A DNA stretch of 64,000 bases, taken from NCBI RefSeq assembly GCF_003207895.1, contig NZ_NKUB01000011.1, forward strand, positions 1 through 64,000, given 5' to 3'. The position numbers were made by a program, and so were the translations under genes. Below are positions 55,666 to 64,000 of the stretch, one piece after another (position 1 is the stretch's first letter; each line of letters begins with the position of its first letter). Below the pieces are notes generated by a model that did not search any database, had not been told where the DNA came from, and was given only the letters and a program-made list of their open reading frames with translations. Source of the DNA: Komagataeibacter swingsii. GTDB taxonomy: Bacteria; Pseudomonadota; Alphaproteobacteria; Acetobacterales; Acetobacteraceae.

Positions 55666-56994
55666 TCAGGGCACGGACCGGACGGAAGATGCCCCCATGG
55701 CGCGTGCGAAACACATGGTCAGCATGTTGTGCGGGTCGGGGTTGATGCCCACGAAAATGATGTCCTTGCGCACATAAAGCAGCTTGTGCCGTGGCCCCAT
55801 CGTGACGCGCGGCAGGACAACCGGCTGGTCACGCGCCACCTGTTCGCGCGTGCTGGCCACCCGGTCGTGGCTTATGCGGGCCAGAAGCAGGAAATCAGGC
55901 ACCACGATGGCCATGTGCATGACAGCCAGCCCGGCACAGCCCGCGGCCATTACCCGGCTGAAAACCCGCCCGACGGGGCAGGTGAACAGCAGGCAGGTCA
56001 GGTAGCACACCAGCAGCACGCTGGCGGGAAAGGACACGCGCGCGGCCAGCGCCTCCCGCGGGAACATCAGCAGCAGCGCCATGTAGGCCAGCGCCAGCCC
56101 GACAAACCCTATCCCGCGCCCCGCGCGCAGGCAGGCGGGAAAAGGCGCCTGCCGCCGGCCCAGGAACAGGCCGATGCCGATCACCACCACAAATGGCGCC
56201 CAGAACGGGTCAAACAGGCTGCCAAGGTTGCCCAGCAGCCCATCCAGCCGGTCCATGACCGGGCTGGGCGCCATGGTGCGCATGCGCACGTAGTTGCCCG
56301 GCGCGATCCCCAGCACCAGCGTGCCCAGCCCGTGGCTGCACAGCAGCGGCCATGGCGCGCGCTGGCCCCGCTTCCACGCCCGTATGGCATCCCCCGCCAG
56401 CACCAGCGTCAGCAGCAGCGAAAGCGGTTCAAGGAACGTGGCGATCAGGAAAACGGCGACATGCTGCGCCATGTTCATGTCCGTGCGGCGCGACACGATG
56501 CGCGACAGCAGCCACATCTCCCCCGCAACCGGCCACAGGTAGCCGATGGCCCCGGTTTTCCATAACGCGACCTCGCCAATGGTGCGTGGCAGCCACCACA
56601 GCATGAGGAACACAAGCCCGTACTGCGCCACCCCGTCCCGCCAGCGGGCCGGGGCGGGCCGTCCCGCCACCGCGCGGCACAGATGCGCCACGACATGGAC
56701 CAGGAAGGTGAAGATGCCCGCATTCACCACCGTGAAGGCCACAAGCGCGCCATAGGGCCGCAGGTCCAGCACGAAAAAGGTCACCAGCGTGGTGAACCAC
56801 CGCCCCGTCCAGAAATTGTAGTTGCCCCATACGATGCGCGCGATGGTGACGGGGTTGAACGGCATGGTGCGGCAGTAATCATCCGCCCATAGCGGCGTGA
56901 CGTGGTTGGCCCACAGCAGGAAGGCGAAACACAGCGCCAGCCCCGTCCGCTCGCCGGGGTCGTGACGGGGGGGAATGCCTGCGGGTGGTTTCAT
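55666..56994 (-). CDS. polytopic membrane protein, glucosyltransferase-like (DUF6056 type)
   Basis: A 442-residue protein with about ten membrane segments. After the first helix it has TPLWADDYCRTMPFNPVTIA with an Asp pair in the first periplasmic loop, WTGRWFTTLVTFFVLDLRPY, MLWWLPRTIGEVALWKTGAI and EPLSLLLTLVLA. This order is seen in GT-C-fold glycosyltransferase-like proteins of the DUF6056/GtrII sort, which use lipid-linked sugars on the outer membrane face. The assignment is tentative. ATG 56994 is used (MKPPAG); ATG 57030 is possible. The open frame continues far upstream but only as a shadow of the transporter gene. Confidence 0.6.
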   Translation of the reverse strand: MKPPAGIPPRHDPGERTGLALCFAFLLWANHVTPLWADDYCRTMPFNPVTIARIVWGNYNFWTGRWFTTLVTFFVLDLRPYGALVAFTVVNAGIFTFLVHVVAHLCRAVAGRPAPARWRDGVAQYGLVFLMLWWLPRTIGEVALWKTGAIGYLWPVAGEMWLLSRIVSRRTDMNMAQHVAVFLIATFLEPLSLLLTLVLAGDAIRAWKRGQRAPWPLLCSHGLGTLVLGIAPGNYVRMRTMAPSPVMDRLDGLLGNLGSLFDPFWAPFVVVIGIGLFLGRRQAPFPACLRAGRGIGFVGLALAYMALLLMFPREALAARVSFPASVLLVCYLTCLLFTCPVGRVFSRVMAAGCAGLAVMHMAIVVPDFLLLARISHDRVASTREQVARDQPVVLPRVTMGPRHKLLYVRKDIIFVGINPDPHNMLTMCFARAMGASSVRSVP

Positions 56995-57196
56995 GCGATG
57001 CTGGGCCTCTGCCGGTCCGGGTTTCGCCATGATGGCGGGGGCTACGGAAAAATGATGGGTTCCGACCCCGGGCCGTGCGTGCAATTGATCCGTGGCTGGG
57101 GTTGTATCATGGATCGGCGGCGCCGCATCGCCTAAGAATCCAGCCTGACCGGCCCCGTCAATCACGATCATGCCGGAGACCAGGGGATAGAGCCAC

Positions 57197-58648
57197 GTGT
57201 TACAGCCTGCCGACCAGTCCGTCTCCCCCCCGCATGGCGCGGTATCCGCCACCCCGGCCACGGCCGGGTCGCCGCCCTCCTCCGGCGCGGGCGGGGGGGC
57301 GGCGCGCGCGGCCCTGACCACGGCGTGCGCCGGGTTGCTGGTGGGGCTGGATACCGGCCTGATCGCCGAGGCGCTGGGCTTCATCGGCCGTGATTTCCAT
57401 GCCTCCGCCCGGGCGCAGGAATGGGTGGTGTCGGTGCTGATGGTCGGCGCGCTGCTGGGGTCAGGGGGGGCGGGCGTGTTTTCCAGCCGCTTCGGCCGCA
57501 GGCTGGCGCTGGGCACGGCAACGCTGCTGATCGGGGTGGGGGCGCTGTTATGCGCCACGGCGGGCCTGATCGGGCAGATCCTGCTGGGGCGGTTCCTGAT
57601 CGGGATGGCCATTGGCATCTGCACCTTTACCGCGCCGCTGTATATTTCCGAACTGACGACGGGACGCATGCGCGGCACCATGGTCACCACTTTCTCCATG
57701 CTGCAGTCGGCGGGCATCCTGCTGGGGTACCTGGCTGGCGGCATCCTGTCGGGCGGGGGGCACTGGCGGATGATGGTGGGGCTGCCGGTCATCCCGGCGG
57801 CGGCGCTGTTCATGGGGTGCGCGTTCCTGCCCTCCAGCCCGTCATGGCTGGCGGCAAAGGGCCGGTTCGAGGACGCCCGCAAGGTCCTGCGCAGCCTGCG
57901 CGGGGATGAGGTGGCGGCGGACCGGGAACTGGACAACATCCGCCGCGAACTGGGCGCGGGCAGGCCGGTGGGCGGCCTTGCGCTATTGCGTGGCAAGCCG
58001 TTCTTCCGCCGTTCCGTCGCCCTGGGCATCGGGCTGCAGGTCATGCAGCAGCTGACCGGCATCAATGTGGTGATGTATTACGCGCCCAAGATCCTGGAAG
58101 GCGCGCATTTCGGCACCTCGGCGGCCGCATGGGCCACGGTCATGGTCGGCGCGGTCAATGCGGTGGTGGGCGTGCTGGCCATCTTCATGGTCTCGCGCTG
58201 GGGGCGCAGGCCGCTGCTGGTGACAAGCTGTGTCATCATGGCGGTGGCGCTGGCCGCGGCAGGCGTGATCGAAGGGATGCACCTGAGCGGATTTGGCGCG
58301 GTGCTGGCGCTGGTGGCGAGCCTGCTGGTGTTCGTGGCGGGGTTTGGCATGGGGGCCGGGCCGCTGGTGTGGACCCTGTGTTCGGAAATCCAGCCGATCG
58401 AGGGCCGCGACTTTGGCGTTGCGTGCTCGACACTGGCCAACTGGGGCATGGACTGGGCGGTCAGCAACACGTTCCTCAGCATCGTGGCGGTGGTGGGCGC
58501 GGGCTGGACCTTTGCCGGGTTCAGCGTGATGAACGTGGTGTTCGTGCTGTTTACGCTGGCGCTGGTGCCCGAAACCCGCGACGTGCCGCTGGAGGTGATC
58601 GAACAGCACCTGGAGGCCGGCCGCCCGCTGCGTGACATCGGGCGCTAG
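57197..58648 (+). CDS. MFS sugar transporter (sugar:proton symporter family)
   Basis: A 483-residue twelve-helix transporter. Signatures of the sugar-porter family: GLLVGLDTGLIAEALGFI, SSRFGRRLALG (the GRR motif after helix 2), GRFLIGMAIGICTFTAPLYI with the PLYISEL motif, ESLSW-equivalent LPSSPSWLAAKGR, QQLTGINVVMYYAPKIL after helix 7 and VPETRDVPLEVIE at the end. Closest in plan to XylE/GalP-type symporters. Start GTG 57197. The N-terminal 38 residues are a Pro/Ala/Gly-rich cytoplasmic extension not usual for the family. Divergent from the GT-C-like gene. Confidence 0.9.
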   Translation: MLQPADQSVSPPHGAVSATPATAGSPPSSGAGGGAARAALTTACAGLLVGLDTGLIAEALGFIGRDFHASARAQEWVVSVLMVGALLGSGGAGVFSSRFGRRLALGTATLLIGVGALLCATAGLIGQILLGRFLIGMAIGICTFTAPLYISELTTGRMRGTMVTTFSMLQSAGILLGYLAGGILSGGGHWRMMVGLPVIPAAALFMGCAFLPSSPSWLAAKGRFEDARKVLRSLRGDEVAADRELDNIRRELGAGRPVGGLALLRGKPFFRRSVALGIGLQVMQQLTGINVVMYYAPKILEGAHFGTSAAAWATVMVGAVNAVVGVLAIFMVSRWGRRPLLVTSCVIMAVALAAAGVIEGMHLSGFGAVLALVASLLVFVAGFGMGAGPLVWTLCSEIQPIEGRDFGVACSTLANWGMDWAVSNTFLSIVAVVGAGWTFAGFSVMNVVFVLFTLALVPETRDVPLEVIEQHLEAGRPLRDIGR

Positions 58649-58765
58649 GGCGTGGCGCGAAACAAGGACGGCCGAGCGTGGAAAACGGCCTGGGGAGAAC
58701 TGAATTTCAGTCGGTCATCGCGTGCGTTGATGTCGCAGGTCAACATCATGATGCCGGCTGTGGGC

Positions 58766-59917
58766 TTACTCGCCACTTTCGGCGGCCTGGCGCAGTACCA
58801 GGAATGCTTCTTTCAGCGCCTGGCTTACCGCTGAATCCGGTTCGTTCAGCACCAGTGCCTGATAGGCGGCAAGGTAGTCCGCCCGGATACGGTGGAACAG
58901 GTGAAGGAAGTGCCGCAGGAACCCGATGCAATCGAGAATGGCGATCTCGATGCCGTCGGTTTTCTCGTAAAACGTCGCGGCATATGCAGCTACAACCGGA
59001 TCGATTACATCTGTAGTGACAAACAGATAATTGTTAATCCTGTTCGGTGCCCTGGCTATCTTGGCGACCGCCGCGTCGATGTCACCCTGCGTGACACGTT
59101 TCATCTTCATTTCATAGGCGGTGACAACAGCATCCTTGCCTGTCAGACAGATTTCAATGTCGCCCAATGAACCGGTCTGGAGGTCAGCGGCATTGTGCGC
59201 GTTCAGGGGTAACATGCTTTCGCATAATTGCGTCCCTGCGGCCTCATAGGCTGCGGCAACGACCAGTACCGGCAAACGACTGGAATTTTTACAGGCAAGG
59301 TGCTGTTTTATCAGTGTTACGATGGCTTCCGACGAAAGGGGCAGTGCACCGCCGGAACGCTCCAGAGCTTTCAGCAATGACGCCATGCGGGCCAGCTTTT
59401 CATCGCGCAGCAATAGCAGCACGCGCACGGTTTCCACAAAAAGAACATCGGCGGGAATGCGCCGCAGGGCGACATCCTCCAATAGCTCAAGCGTCTTTTT
59501 ATAGAGGTCACGCGGCCTGCCAACCAATTCCCTGTCGGTTGTCAGTGGCTGGCCAATGTTGCGTAACGTGGGGGTCAGGAAAGCGGTCGTTGGATTGACC
59601 GGAAGCCGATGTTCGTTAATGAACCTGGTCAGGTAGCGTTCATCATAAGTGCGCCCGGAAAAACTGTCCGTCCCCCCGATTTCTGTATATGGCCTGCGTG
59701 GGTCGACATTCGGCCTATCCAGCTTTCCCAGCAGGCAGGCCATGAGCAACCGCACGCCGGCACGGTTGCTCATGCAGCGGCAGACGTCATCGACACGCGC
59801 CCGGATTGCCGGATCGGTAATGACAGAAACATTCAATGCAGCAGCGGCCCTGTGCTGGATGTCTTGCAATATCTTTTCTGGTGTCATTGGAATTGCTTTT
59901 GTTTTTCTAAATTCCAT
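58766..59917 (-). CDS. type II restriction endonuclease, SacI-like family
   Basis: A 383-residue protein that I match to the SacI-type restriction endonuclease family on YTEIGGTDSFSGRTYDERYL near residue 80 and VNPTTAFLTPTLRN. A metal-binding D...E-x-K pattern is present late: GDIEICLTGKDAVVTAYEMK (D, then E of YEMK with the following Lys), followed by NNYLFVTTDVIDP. If isospecific, it would cut GAGCTC; specificity cannot be deduced here. It lies 50 bases downstream of the adenine methylase gene in the same direction, which makes a restriction-modification pair. Lower GC than the flanks suggests transfer. Confidence 0.75.
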   Translation of the reverse strand: MEFRKTKAIPMTPEKILQDIQHRAAAALNVSVITDPAIRARVDDVCRCMSNRAGVRLLMACLLGKLDRPNVDPRRPYTEIGGTDSFSGRTYDERYLTRFINEHRLPVNPTTAFLTPTLRNIGQPLTTDRELVGRPRDLYKKTLELLEDVALRRIPADVLFVETVRVLLLLRDEKLARMASLLKALERSGGALPLSSEAIVTLIKQHLACKNSSRLPVLVVAAAYEAAGTQLCESMLPLNAHNAADLQTGSLGDIEICLTGKDAVVTAYEMKMKRVTQGDIDAAVAKIARAPNRINNYLFVTTDVIDPVVAAYAATFYEKTDGIEIAILDCIGFLRHFLHLFHRIRADYLAAYQALVLNEPDSAVSQALKEAFLVLRQAAESGE

Positions 59918-59967
59918 CGGTCAGGCAATATGCACGCCGTCGTGATGATATTGAAAGCATGTGGCGG

Positions 59968-60909
59968 TCATTCAAACAGTCGTTTCTGTGGCTTGGGGTC
60001 GTAGTTGGTCCACAGTACTTCTGATCGTCGGCCCTTGGTCGAGTGGATCGTTTTATCTGGTCCCATGGTTTTGTACCAACGTCCCGTCTGGAACAGTTCA
60101 TCCATCAGGGGATGGTCATACCCGGAAACAGCCACCATGCCCTTGCAGTTATTAACCGTTTCGGCAAACGCCCTGTGCTGCGTCTCGTCCATTTCAAAGC
60201 CATAAGCCTTGGCGTCGCCGCGCGTGGCGTGCAGATACGGCGGGTCGCAATAGAAAAGGGTTCGGGAACTGTCATACAGGCGGATGATATCGACGGCGGG
60301 GCGGTTCTCGATCTGAACGCGAATCAGCCGCTGGGCGATTTCGTCCAGTGCATCAACACCACCAAGCCAACGTGAGACGACACCCGACATGCCGGCCCGG
60401 CTTGTATCCTTGCAGTTTGCCCACCGCCCCAGGGAAGCGGTCTGGGCAAGCCCGGTGCGGGTCTGTCGCGCCTTGATATAGAACCGTCTGGCCCGTTCCA
60501 CATCACTGATGCCGCTTGTGTCGCCATGGATTGCCTGATGGTATTCCTCGCGTGAGAACGGCGTTAAGGCAATGGCTCTGACCAGTTCTTCATGCCGGTC
60601 ACGCAGAACACGAAAGAAATTCACCACATCGCCGTCGATATCATTATAGGTCTCGACCGATGCGGGAGCACGATTGATCAGTACGGCGCCAGATCCTGCA
60701 AATGGCTCACAGTAGTGATGGCATTCAGGCAGCAGGGGAAGAAGCCATTCAAGGTGGGAAAATTTTCCGCCATACCAGCCAAAGACGATACGCCGCCGCC
60801 TGCGACCGCGCATATGAATGACGTTGGATTGCTGCGACTGTTCATCCTCATCCAGATAGATTGGAGATACTCTCCGACCACGTTTTGCGGCTTGTACGGC
60901 CTTGGTCAT
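59968..60909 (-). CDS. D12-class adenine-specific DNA methyltransferase
   Basis: A 313-residue N6-adenine methylase with a D12-class (Dam-like) order: FGWYGGKFSHLEWLLPLLPE near residue 44, SAM-binding CEPFAGSGAVLINR (70-80), YNDIDGDVVNFFRVLRDR and catalytic DPPY at 222-225 in LFYCDPPYLHATRG. ATG 60909 (MTKAVQAAKRGRR) is chosen; an upstream extension is open but less likely. The N-terminal 40 residues are basic and not part of the catalytic fold. It is the probable protecting enzyme of the neighbouring SacI-like nuclease. Confidence 0.88.
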   Translation of the reverse strand: MTKAVQAAKRGRRVSPIYLDEDEQSQQSNVIHMRGRRRRRIVFGWYGGKFSHLEWLLPLLPECHHYCEPFAGSGAVLINRAPASVETYNDIDGDVVNFFRVLRDRHEELVRAIALTPFSREEYHQAIHGDTSGISDVERARRFYIKARQTRTGLAQTASLGRWANCKDTSRAGMSGVVSRWLGGVDALDEIAQRLIRVQIENRPAVDIIRLYDSSRTLFYCDPPYLHATRGDAKAYGFEMDETQHRAFAETVNNCKGMVAVSGYDHPLMDELFQTGRWYKTMGPDKTIHSTKGRRSEVLWTNYDPKPQKRLFE

Positions 60910-61322
60910 ATTCTGCTTGCTTCTTTCGCTGGGTTCATCTCTGACCCTGTCCATGCCGTACGGTGTATCCGCCCCGGCGGGCTCATGTTTCACTGCCTGG
61001 CCACCTGTTTTCCAGCCGGGAACTGGTCGCTTATATCGCCCTCTTCGTGGATGTTCATATCAGATAATAAGAAATGCCCAGGTCTGCGTGCAAGCAGACC
61101 TGTCCGATTTTATTCATTCCCCCGGGCTGCTGGTATCAGGCGATTCACAGGCAGGTCAGGGAAAGGCATCAGGCTCTGCTGGTCTTGCAGCGCCATGCGA
61201 TCATGGCGTTTTTTTGATATTCAGGCGTTGAATGCAGCGGGCCATGATCCGGTCAATCGCCTGTGGCGGCCAGCAGGGATATCCTCCCTGGAACCATCTG
61301 GTCATGATGGGTGATACGCGCC
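60910..61322. other. 413-base gap without a recognised gene
   Basis: It separates the methylase start from the convergent-side end of the hemolysin III gene. A minus-strand frame ending at 61201 contains IMTRWFQGGYPCWPPQAIDR and IMARCIQRLNIKKTP, which reads like the tail of some protein but cannot be placed. I see no convincing start, ribosome-binding site or terminator. It must contain the promoter of the restriction-modification genes. Confidence 0.35.
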
Positions 61323-62000
61323 CTAGAAACCCCGCATCGCCCCCCGGCTGTAATGCAGCAGCATCGCTCCCACCGCAGCCATGTGCGTGCCCGCGCCCAG
61401 CACGACCATCACATGCCACAGCGCGTTGGAAAACGGCATGTTTTCACGCATGTAGAACACAACGCCGATACAGTAGAAAACCAGCCCCAGCACGATCAGG
61501 AAAAAGACGGGCGCGGGCAGTGCCCACACCGGCGGGTCGGGGCACAGGAAGAAAACCCATGCAACGCACAGATAGGGCACGACGTGAAACCGGCGCGACC
61601 ATGTAAAGAAACACATCTTGGCCAGCACGCCCGCCCCGGCCATGGCCCATAACAGGGCGCAGAACCACAGGCTGCCCCGCCCGTGGCCGCCCAGCAGGAT
61701 GAAGGGGGTGTAGGTGGCGGCAATGGCGATGAAGATCACGGACTGGTCAACACGCTGCAACCCGCCCTTGAGCCAGCATGACGGGCAGAAATTATACGCG
61801 GCCGAGGACAGGCACGTGGCCAGTATCGCCCCGCAGTACAGCAGCGTCACCCCGGATTCCAGCCCCGAATGGGACAGCATGGCCGTATGCGCCAGCCACA
61901 GCACGCCATACCCCAGCCCCGCCACGCCAATGACATGCACCAGCAGGTCGGCCGCCCGTTCGGACAGGGAATAGATGGGAAAACGCGTGCGGGTATTCAT
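61323..62000 (-). CDS. hemolysin III / PAQR-family membrane protein
   Basis: A 225-residue protein with seven hydrophobic segments and the family residues: YSLSERAADLLVHVIGVAGL at the start, LATCLSSAAYNFCP with the conserved Ser, RVDQSVIFIAIAATYTPF with the conserved Asp, and the metal-type His in ALWHVMVVLGAGTHMAAV near the end. Such proteins are zinc-binding membrane hydrolase-like proteins; haemolysis is not their established role in most bacteria. The gene stands alone. Confidence 0.87.
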   Translation of the reverse strand: MNTRTRFPIYSLSERAADLLVHVIGVAGLGYGVLWLAHTAMLSHSGLESGVTLLYCGAILATCLSSAAYNFCPSCWLKGGLQRVDQSVIFIAIAATYTPFILLGGHGRGSLWFCALLWAMAGAGVLAKMCFFTWSRRFHVVPYLCVAWVFFLCPDPPVWALPAPVFFLIVLGLVFYCIGVVFYMRENMPFSNALWHVMVVLGAGTHMAAVGAMLLHYSRGAMRGF

Positions 62001-62463
62001 GGCGGCGGAAAATACTCCTTATTTTTCCGCAGGTCCGGCCCCATATGGTGAATAAGTCTGTTTCCACATATGCAAAAAAGATCATGCATGCGTGAGGTGT
62101 CCGGCAGGCCGGCTCCATCACCCGTCCCGTCGGGCCGCCTGCGGATCATACAGTCCACGCCCCATGCCGGGGTGGTTGATCCGTGTCCGGCATGAAGGGA
62201 GCGCGGGCAGGGGATTGTTTCAGGACAACCCGTTGACGGTAAAATAATAAATACGTCAGGCTGTTGTCTTTACTTGAAAGCCCGGACCGGGGACTTTCCG
62301 CAAGCAATACAGACGTTTCTGGTGAAGCTTTTTTCAAAAAGCTTCAGGGAACGCCGCCTTTTTTAAAAAAGCCGACACCCGAAAACGTTCTGAACGCCCG
62401 GCAACGGGATGAACCGGGGAACACCGGGGCACGCATGCGCCCGGCGCTCCCCGCCCCCGCGCC
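62001..62463. other. 463-base intergenic region holding a repeat core
   Basis: No gene is seen between the start of the hemolysin III gene and the end of the small gene at 62464. The only structured element is the palindromic repeat at 62311-62390, listed separately. The stretch 62230-62280 is relatively AT-rich. Confidence 0.5.
62311..62390. repeat. palindromic repeat, core only (copy L)
   Basis: Core copy: AGACGTTTCTGGTGAAGC, TTTTTTCAAAAA, GCTTC, then GCCGCCTTTTTTAAAAAAGC and CGACACCCGAAAACGTTC. No terminal repeats. The second hairpin is partly eroded. It lies about 75 bases past the stop of the small gene 62464-62715. Confidence 0.7.
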
Positions 62464-62715
62464 TTAGCGGGCCGTGCGTTCGCCCTTGATGTGGCTGCAC
62501 AGGGTCTTGATTTCGGTCACCGTGACGCCTTCGGGGTTGTGCTGCGCCTTCTTGGCGATTTCATGCTCGGCTTCGGTGGCGTGGCCGTGTTCCTTGGCGA
62601 CGTGCTGGCCCAGCGAGATGACTTCTTCCTTCGTCAGCAGCTTGGGTTCCTTCAGGCCCTTGTCCGCCAGCTTGTGCATGTGTTCGCGTGCGGCGGCGGT
62701 GGGTTTGTCGGTCAT
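62464..62715 (-). CDS. small charged cytoplasmic protein, 83 aa
   Basis: A protein rich in Lys, Glu and His, starting MTDKPTAAAREHMHKLADKG, with LLTKEEVISLGQHVAKEHGH and NPEGVTVTEIKTLCSHIKGE. No membrane or signal segment. It may be a stress-related or DNA-associated small protein, like the one at 55065, but no family is recognised. ATG 62715 gives a natural start; the open frame extends 30 codons further 5' without similarity. Confidence 0.55.
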   Translation of the reverse strand: MTDKPTAAAREHMHKLADKGLKEPKLLTKEEVISLGQHVAKEHGHATEAEHEIAKKAQHNPEGVTVTEIKTLCSHIKGERTAR

Positions 62716-62878
62716 TATGGGCAATCCTGTCTGAATGATGCGCGGTATGCGCGGGGATGGATGATATAACGTATGGCAGGGCAGGAAAACCAATGGGGTA
62801 CACATGCCCTTGCGTCATATTTCACATATCTGGTCAGTCACCGCGCGGCATAAAAGGGGGCGAGCGGAAGGGACAGAC

Positions 62879-64000
62879 ATGCCACACCCCATCGACCATA
62901 CCCCCGACAGCGCGCTTGCACGCCTTGCCCCCACCATGGCGCTGACGGGCCGGCAGCAGGCGCTGAAGGCGGAGGTCATGGCCTTCTGCCGCGCCCACCG
63001 GCGCGATGACCACGCGCTGTTCATCATCGAAGGGGATGCGGGCACGGGCAAGAGCCTGCTGCTCAATGCGCTGTTCACCGCCATACAGGCTGCGGCGCGG
63101 GGGCGGGACACGCATGACCCGCTGCATGGCAGCCGCAACTGGCTGCTGGTCAACCACCCGGAAATGATCAAGCTGTACCGCAACATTTCCGAACGCCAGC
63201 CCGACCTGCGCAAGAAGGATTTCGAACGCCCCACCACCTTCATCAACCAGATGCACGACCGCGGCGGCCGCGCCGACATCGTGCTGGTGGACGAGGCGCA
63301 CCTGCTGCTGACCCGCAGCGACCCTTACAACCGGTTCCGGCAGGATAACCAGCTTGCGGAAATCATCCGCAACACCCATGTGGTGGTCATCATATTCGAC
63401 GCCTATCAGGTGTTGAAGTTCAAGAGCCTGTGGAACGACGCCACACTGGCCCGGCTTGTGGCGGGCTACCCGGTGGTGACCCGCAGGCTGGACCAGCAGT
63501 TCCGCGTGCATGCCCATGCGGATGTCATGGCGTGGGTCCATGCGCTGCGCGACGGCAGGCTGCTGCCCTTGCCCGCCCCGCAGCCCTTTGATTTCCGCAT
63601 CTTTGACGACGCGCAGGCCATGTACGCGGCCATAAGGCAACGCAACGGCCAGTACGGCCTGTGCCGCATGCTGGCGACATATGATTATCCCTATACCCTG
63701 AACGGGCAGGACCATTTCATTACCGAGGGGCGTTTCCACCTGCGCTGGGACCGCGCCATGCCACAGGCGCGCCTGCCATGGGCGGAACGGCCCGATACGA
63801 TTGATGAGGTCGGTTCGGTCTATACCATCCAGGGGTTCGACCTGAATTACGCGGGCGTGATCCTTGGCCCGTCCGTGACCTATGACCCCGGTACCGACCG
63901 GATCGTGATCGACCCGTCGCGGTACGAGGACCGCGCCGCCTTTACCGGACGGGACGGGATAGGCGACCCGCGGGCGGTGATGGAACGCATCATCCTCAAT
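62879..64000 (+). CDS. DUF2075/Schlafen-like helicase-fold ATPase, 5' part (runs off the window)
   Basis: An open frame of 374 codons reaches the window end without a stop. ATG 62879 has GGAAGGGAC before it. The protein has LTGRQQALKAEVMAFCRAHR, Walker A GDAGTGKS at 52-59, Walker B with DEAH at 138-141 (ADIVLVDEAHLLL), a Q/R motif in TRRLDQQFRVHAHADV and, near residue 310, VGSVYTIQGFDLNYAGVILG, which is the superfamily 1 helicase motif before the last RecA strand. This order matches DUF2075 ATPases, found alone or in defence loci. The C-terminal end and any neighbours lie beyond the window. Confidence 0.8.
   Translation, partial: MPHPIDHTPDSALARLAPTMALTGRQQALKAEVMAFCRAHRRDDHALFIIEGDAGTGKSLLLNALFTAIQAAARGRDTHDPLHGSRNWLLVNHPEMIKLYRNISERQPDLRKKDFERPTTFINQMHDRGGRADIVLVDEAHLLLTRSDPYNRFRQDNQLAEIIRNTHVVVIIFDAYQVLKFKSLWNDATLARLVAGYPVVTRRLDQQFRVHAHADVMAWVHALRDGRLLPLPAPQPFDFRIFDDAQAMYAAIRQRNGQYGLCRMLATYDYPYTLNGQDHFITEGRFHLRWDRAMPQARLPWAERPDTIDEVGSVYTIQGFDLNYAGVILGPSVTYDPGTDRIVIDPSRYEDRAAFTGRDGIGDPRAVMERIILN

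Noticed and set aside
56995-58065. 5' extension of the membrane-protein frame to 58065
   Set aside because: The extension lies antisense to the MFS transporter and is Ser/Pro/Arg-rich; the membrane protein begins naturally at 56994.
60592-61314. Plus-strand frame antisense to the methylase 5' part
   Set aside because: Mostly opposite the methylase, whose motifs are complete; the remaining part has no recognisable domain.

Overview
The window is GC-rich chromosomal DNA, most likely from an acetic acid bacterium (Acetobacteraceae, probably Komagataeibacter or a close relative). This assignment is my inference. It rests on the gene orders tpiA-secG-pyrG-kdsA, ppiD-trpEGDC-moaC and pdhA-pdhB-pdhC-lpd-lipA, on a pyruvate dehydrogenase E1-beta that carries its own lipoyl domain, and on two TonB-dependent receptors. 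No rRNA, tRNA or CRISPR array was found.

Layout. Positions 1-4,290 are AT-rich accessory DNA: ends of two IS5-like elements surround a decayed tandem array in which a lytic-transglycosylase/LysM gene is repeatedly followed by an LprI-like lysozyme-inhibitor gene (two intact inhibitor genes, one decayed). At 4.3-10.3 kb lie two TonB-dependent receptors and a periplasmic Cu,Zn superoxide dismutase. At 10.8-14.3 kb are a frameshifted LuxR-type regulator and two glycosyltransferase-like genes. At 14.5-36.3 kb is housekeeping DNA: kdsA, pyrG, secG and tpiA (minus); ppiD, the trp genes, moaC, the whole pyruvate dehydrogenase set, lipA and a COQ10/RatA-like gene (plus); then pncC, pgpA, slt and a TerC-like gene (minus). 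At 36.6-43.8 kb is a purine block (purB, an NRDE gene, purC, purS, purQ, purL) containing a Rap1a-like secreted protein, followed by bolA and grxD. At 43.9-53.1 kb are yraN, a cardiolipin synthase, a two-gene cytochrome b/tetraheme cytochrome c module, an endonuclease/phosphatase-fold gene, an AI-2E transporter, a sulfurtransferase, a PLP lyase and a zinc alcohol dehydrogenase. From 53.1 kb onward is accessory DNA: an AT-rich acyltransferase island, a polytopic membrane protein, a sugar transporter, a SacI-like restriction endonuclease with an adenine methylase, a hemolysin III protein, small stress-like proteins and the start of a DUF2075-type helicase running off the end.

The strongest undescribed structure is a family of palindromic repeats, twelve copies in 64 kb. 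The full-length form is about 163 bp, has terminal inverted repeats GAGACTGTTTGAAAA, contains two stable hairpins and resembles a MITE. Several copies sit exactly after a TAA stop codon, two have a clean 3-bp TTA/TAA target duplication, one marks the breakpoint of the LysM remnant, and two in inverted orientation bracket the acyltransferase. Core-only copies sit at gene 3' ends, where they could act as terminators.

Other points of note are the inhibitor array, a trpD with a duplicated N-terminal helical domain, an array of GGGGTACA repeats before kdsA, and the cytochrome b/c pair.
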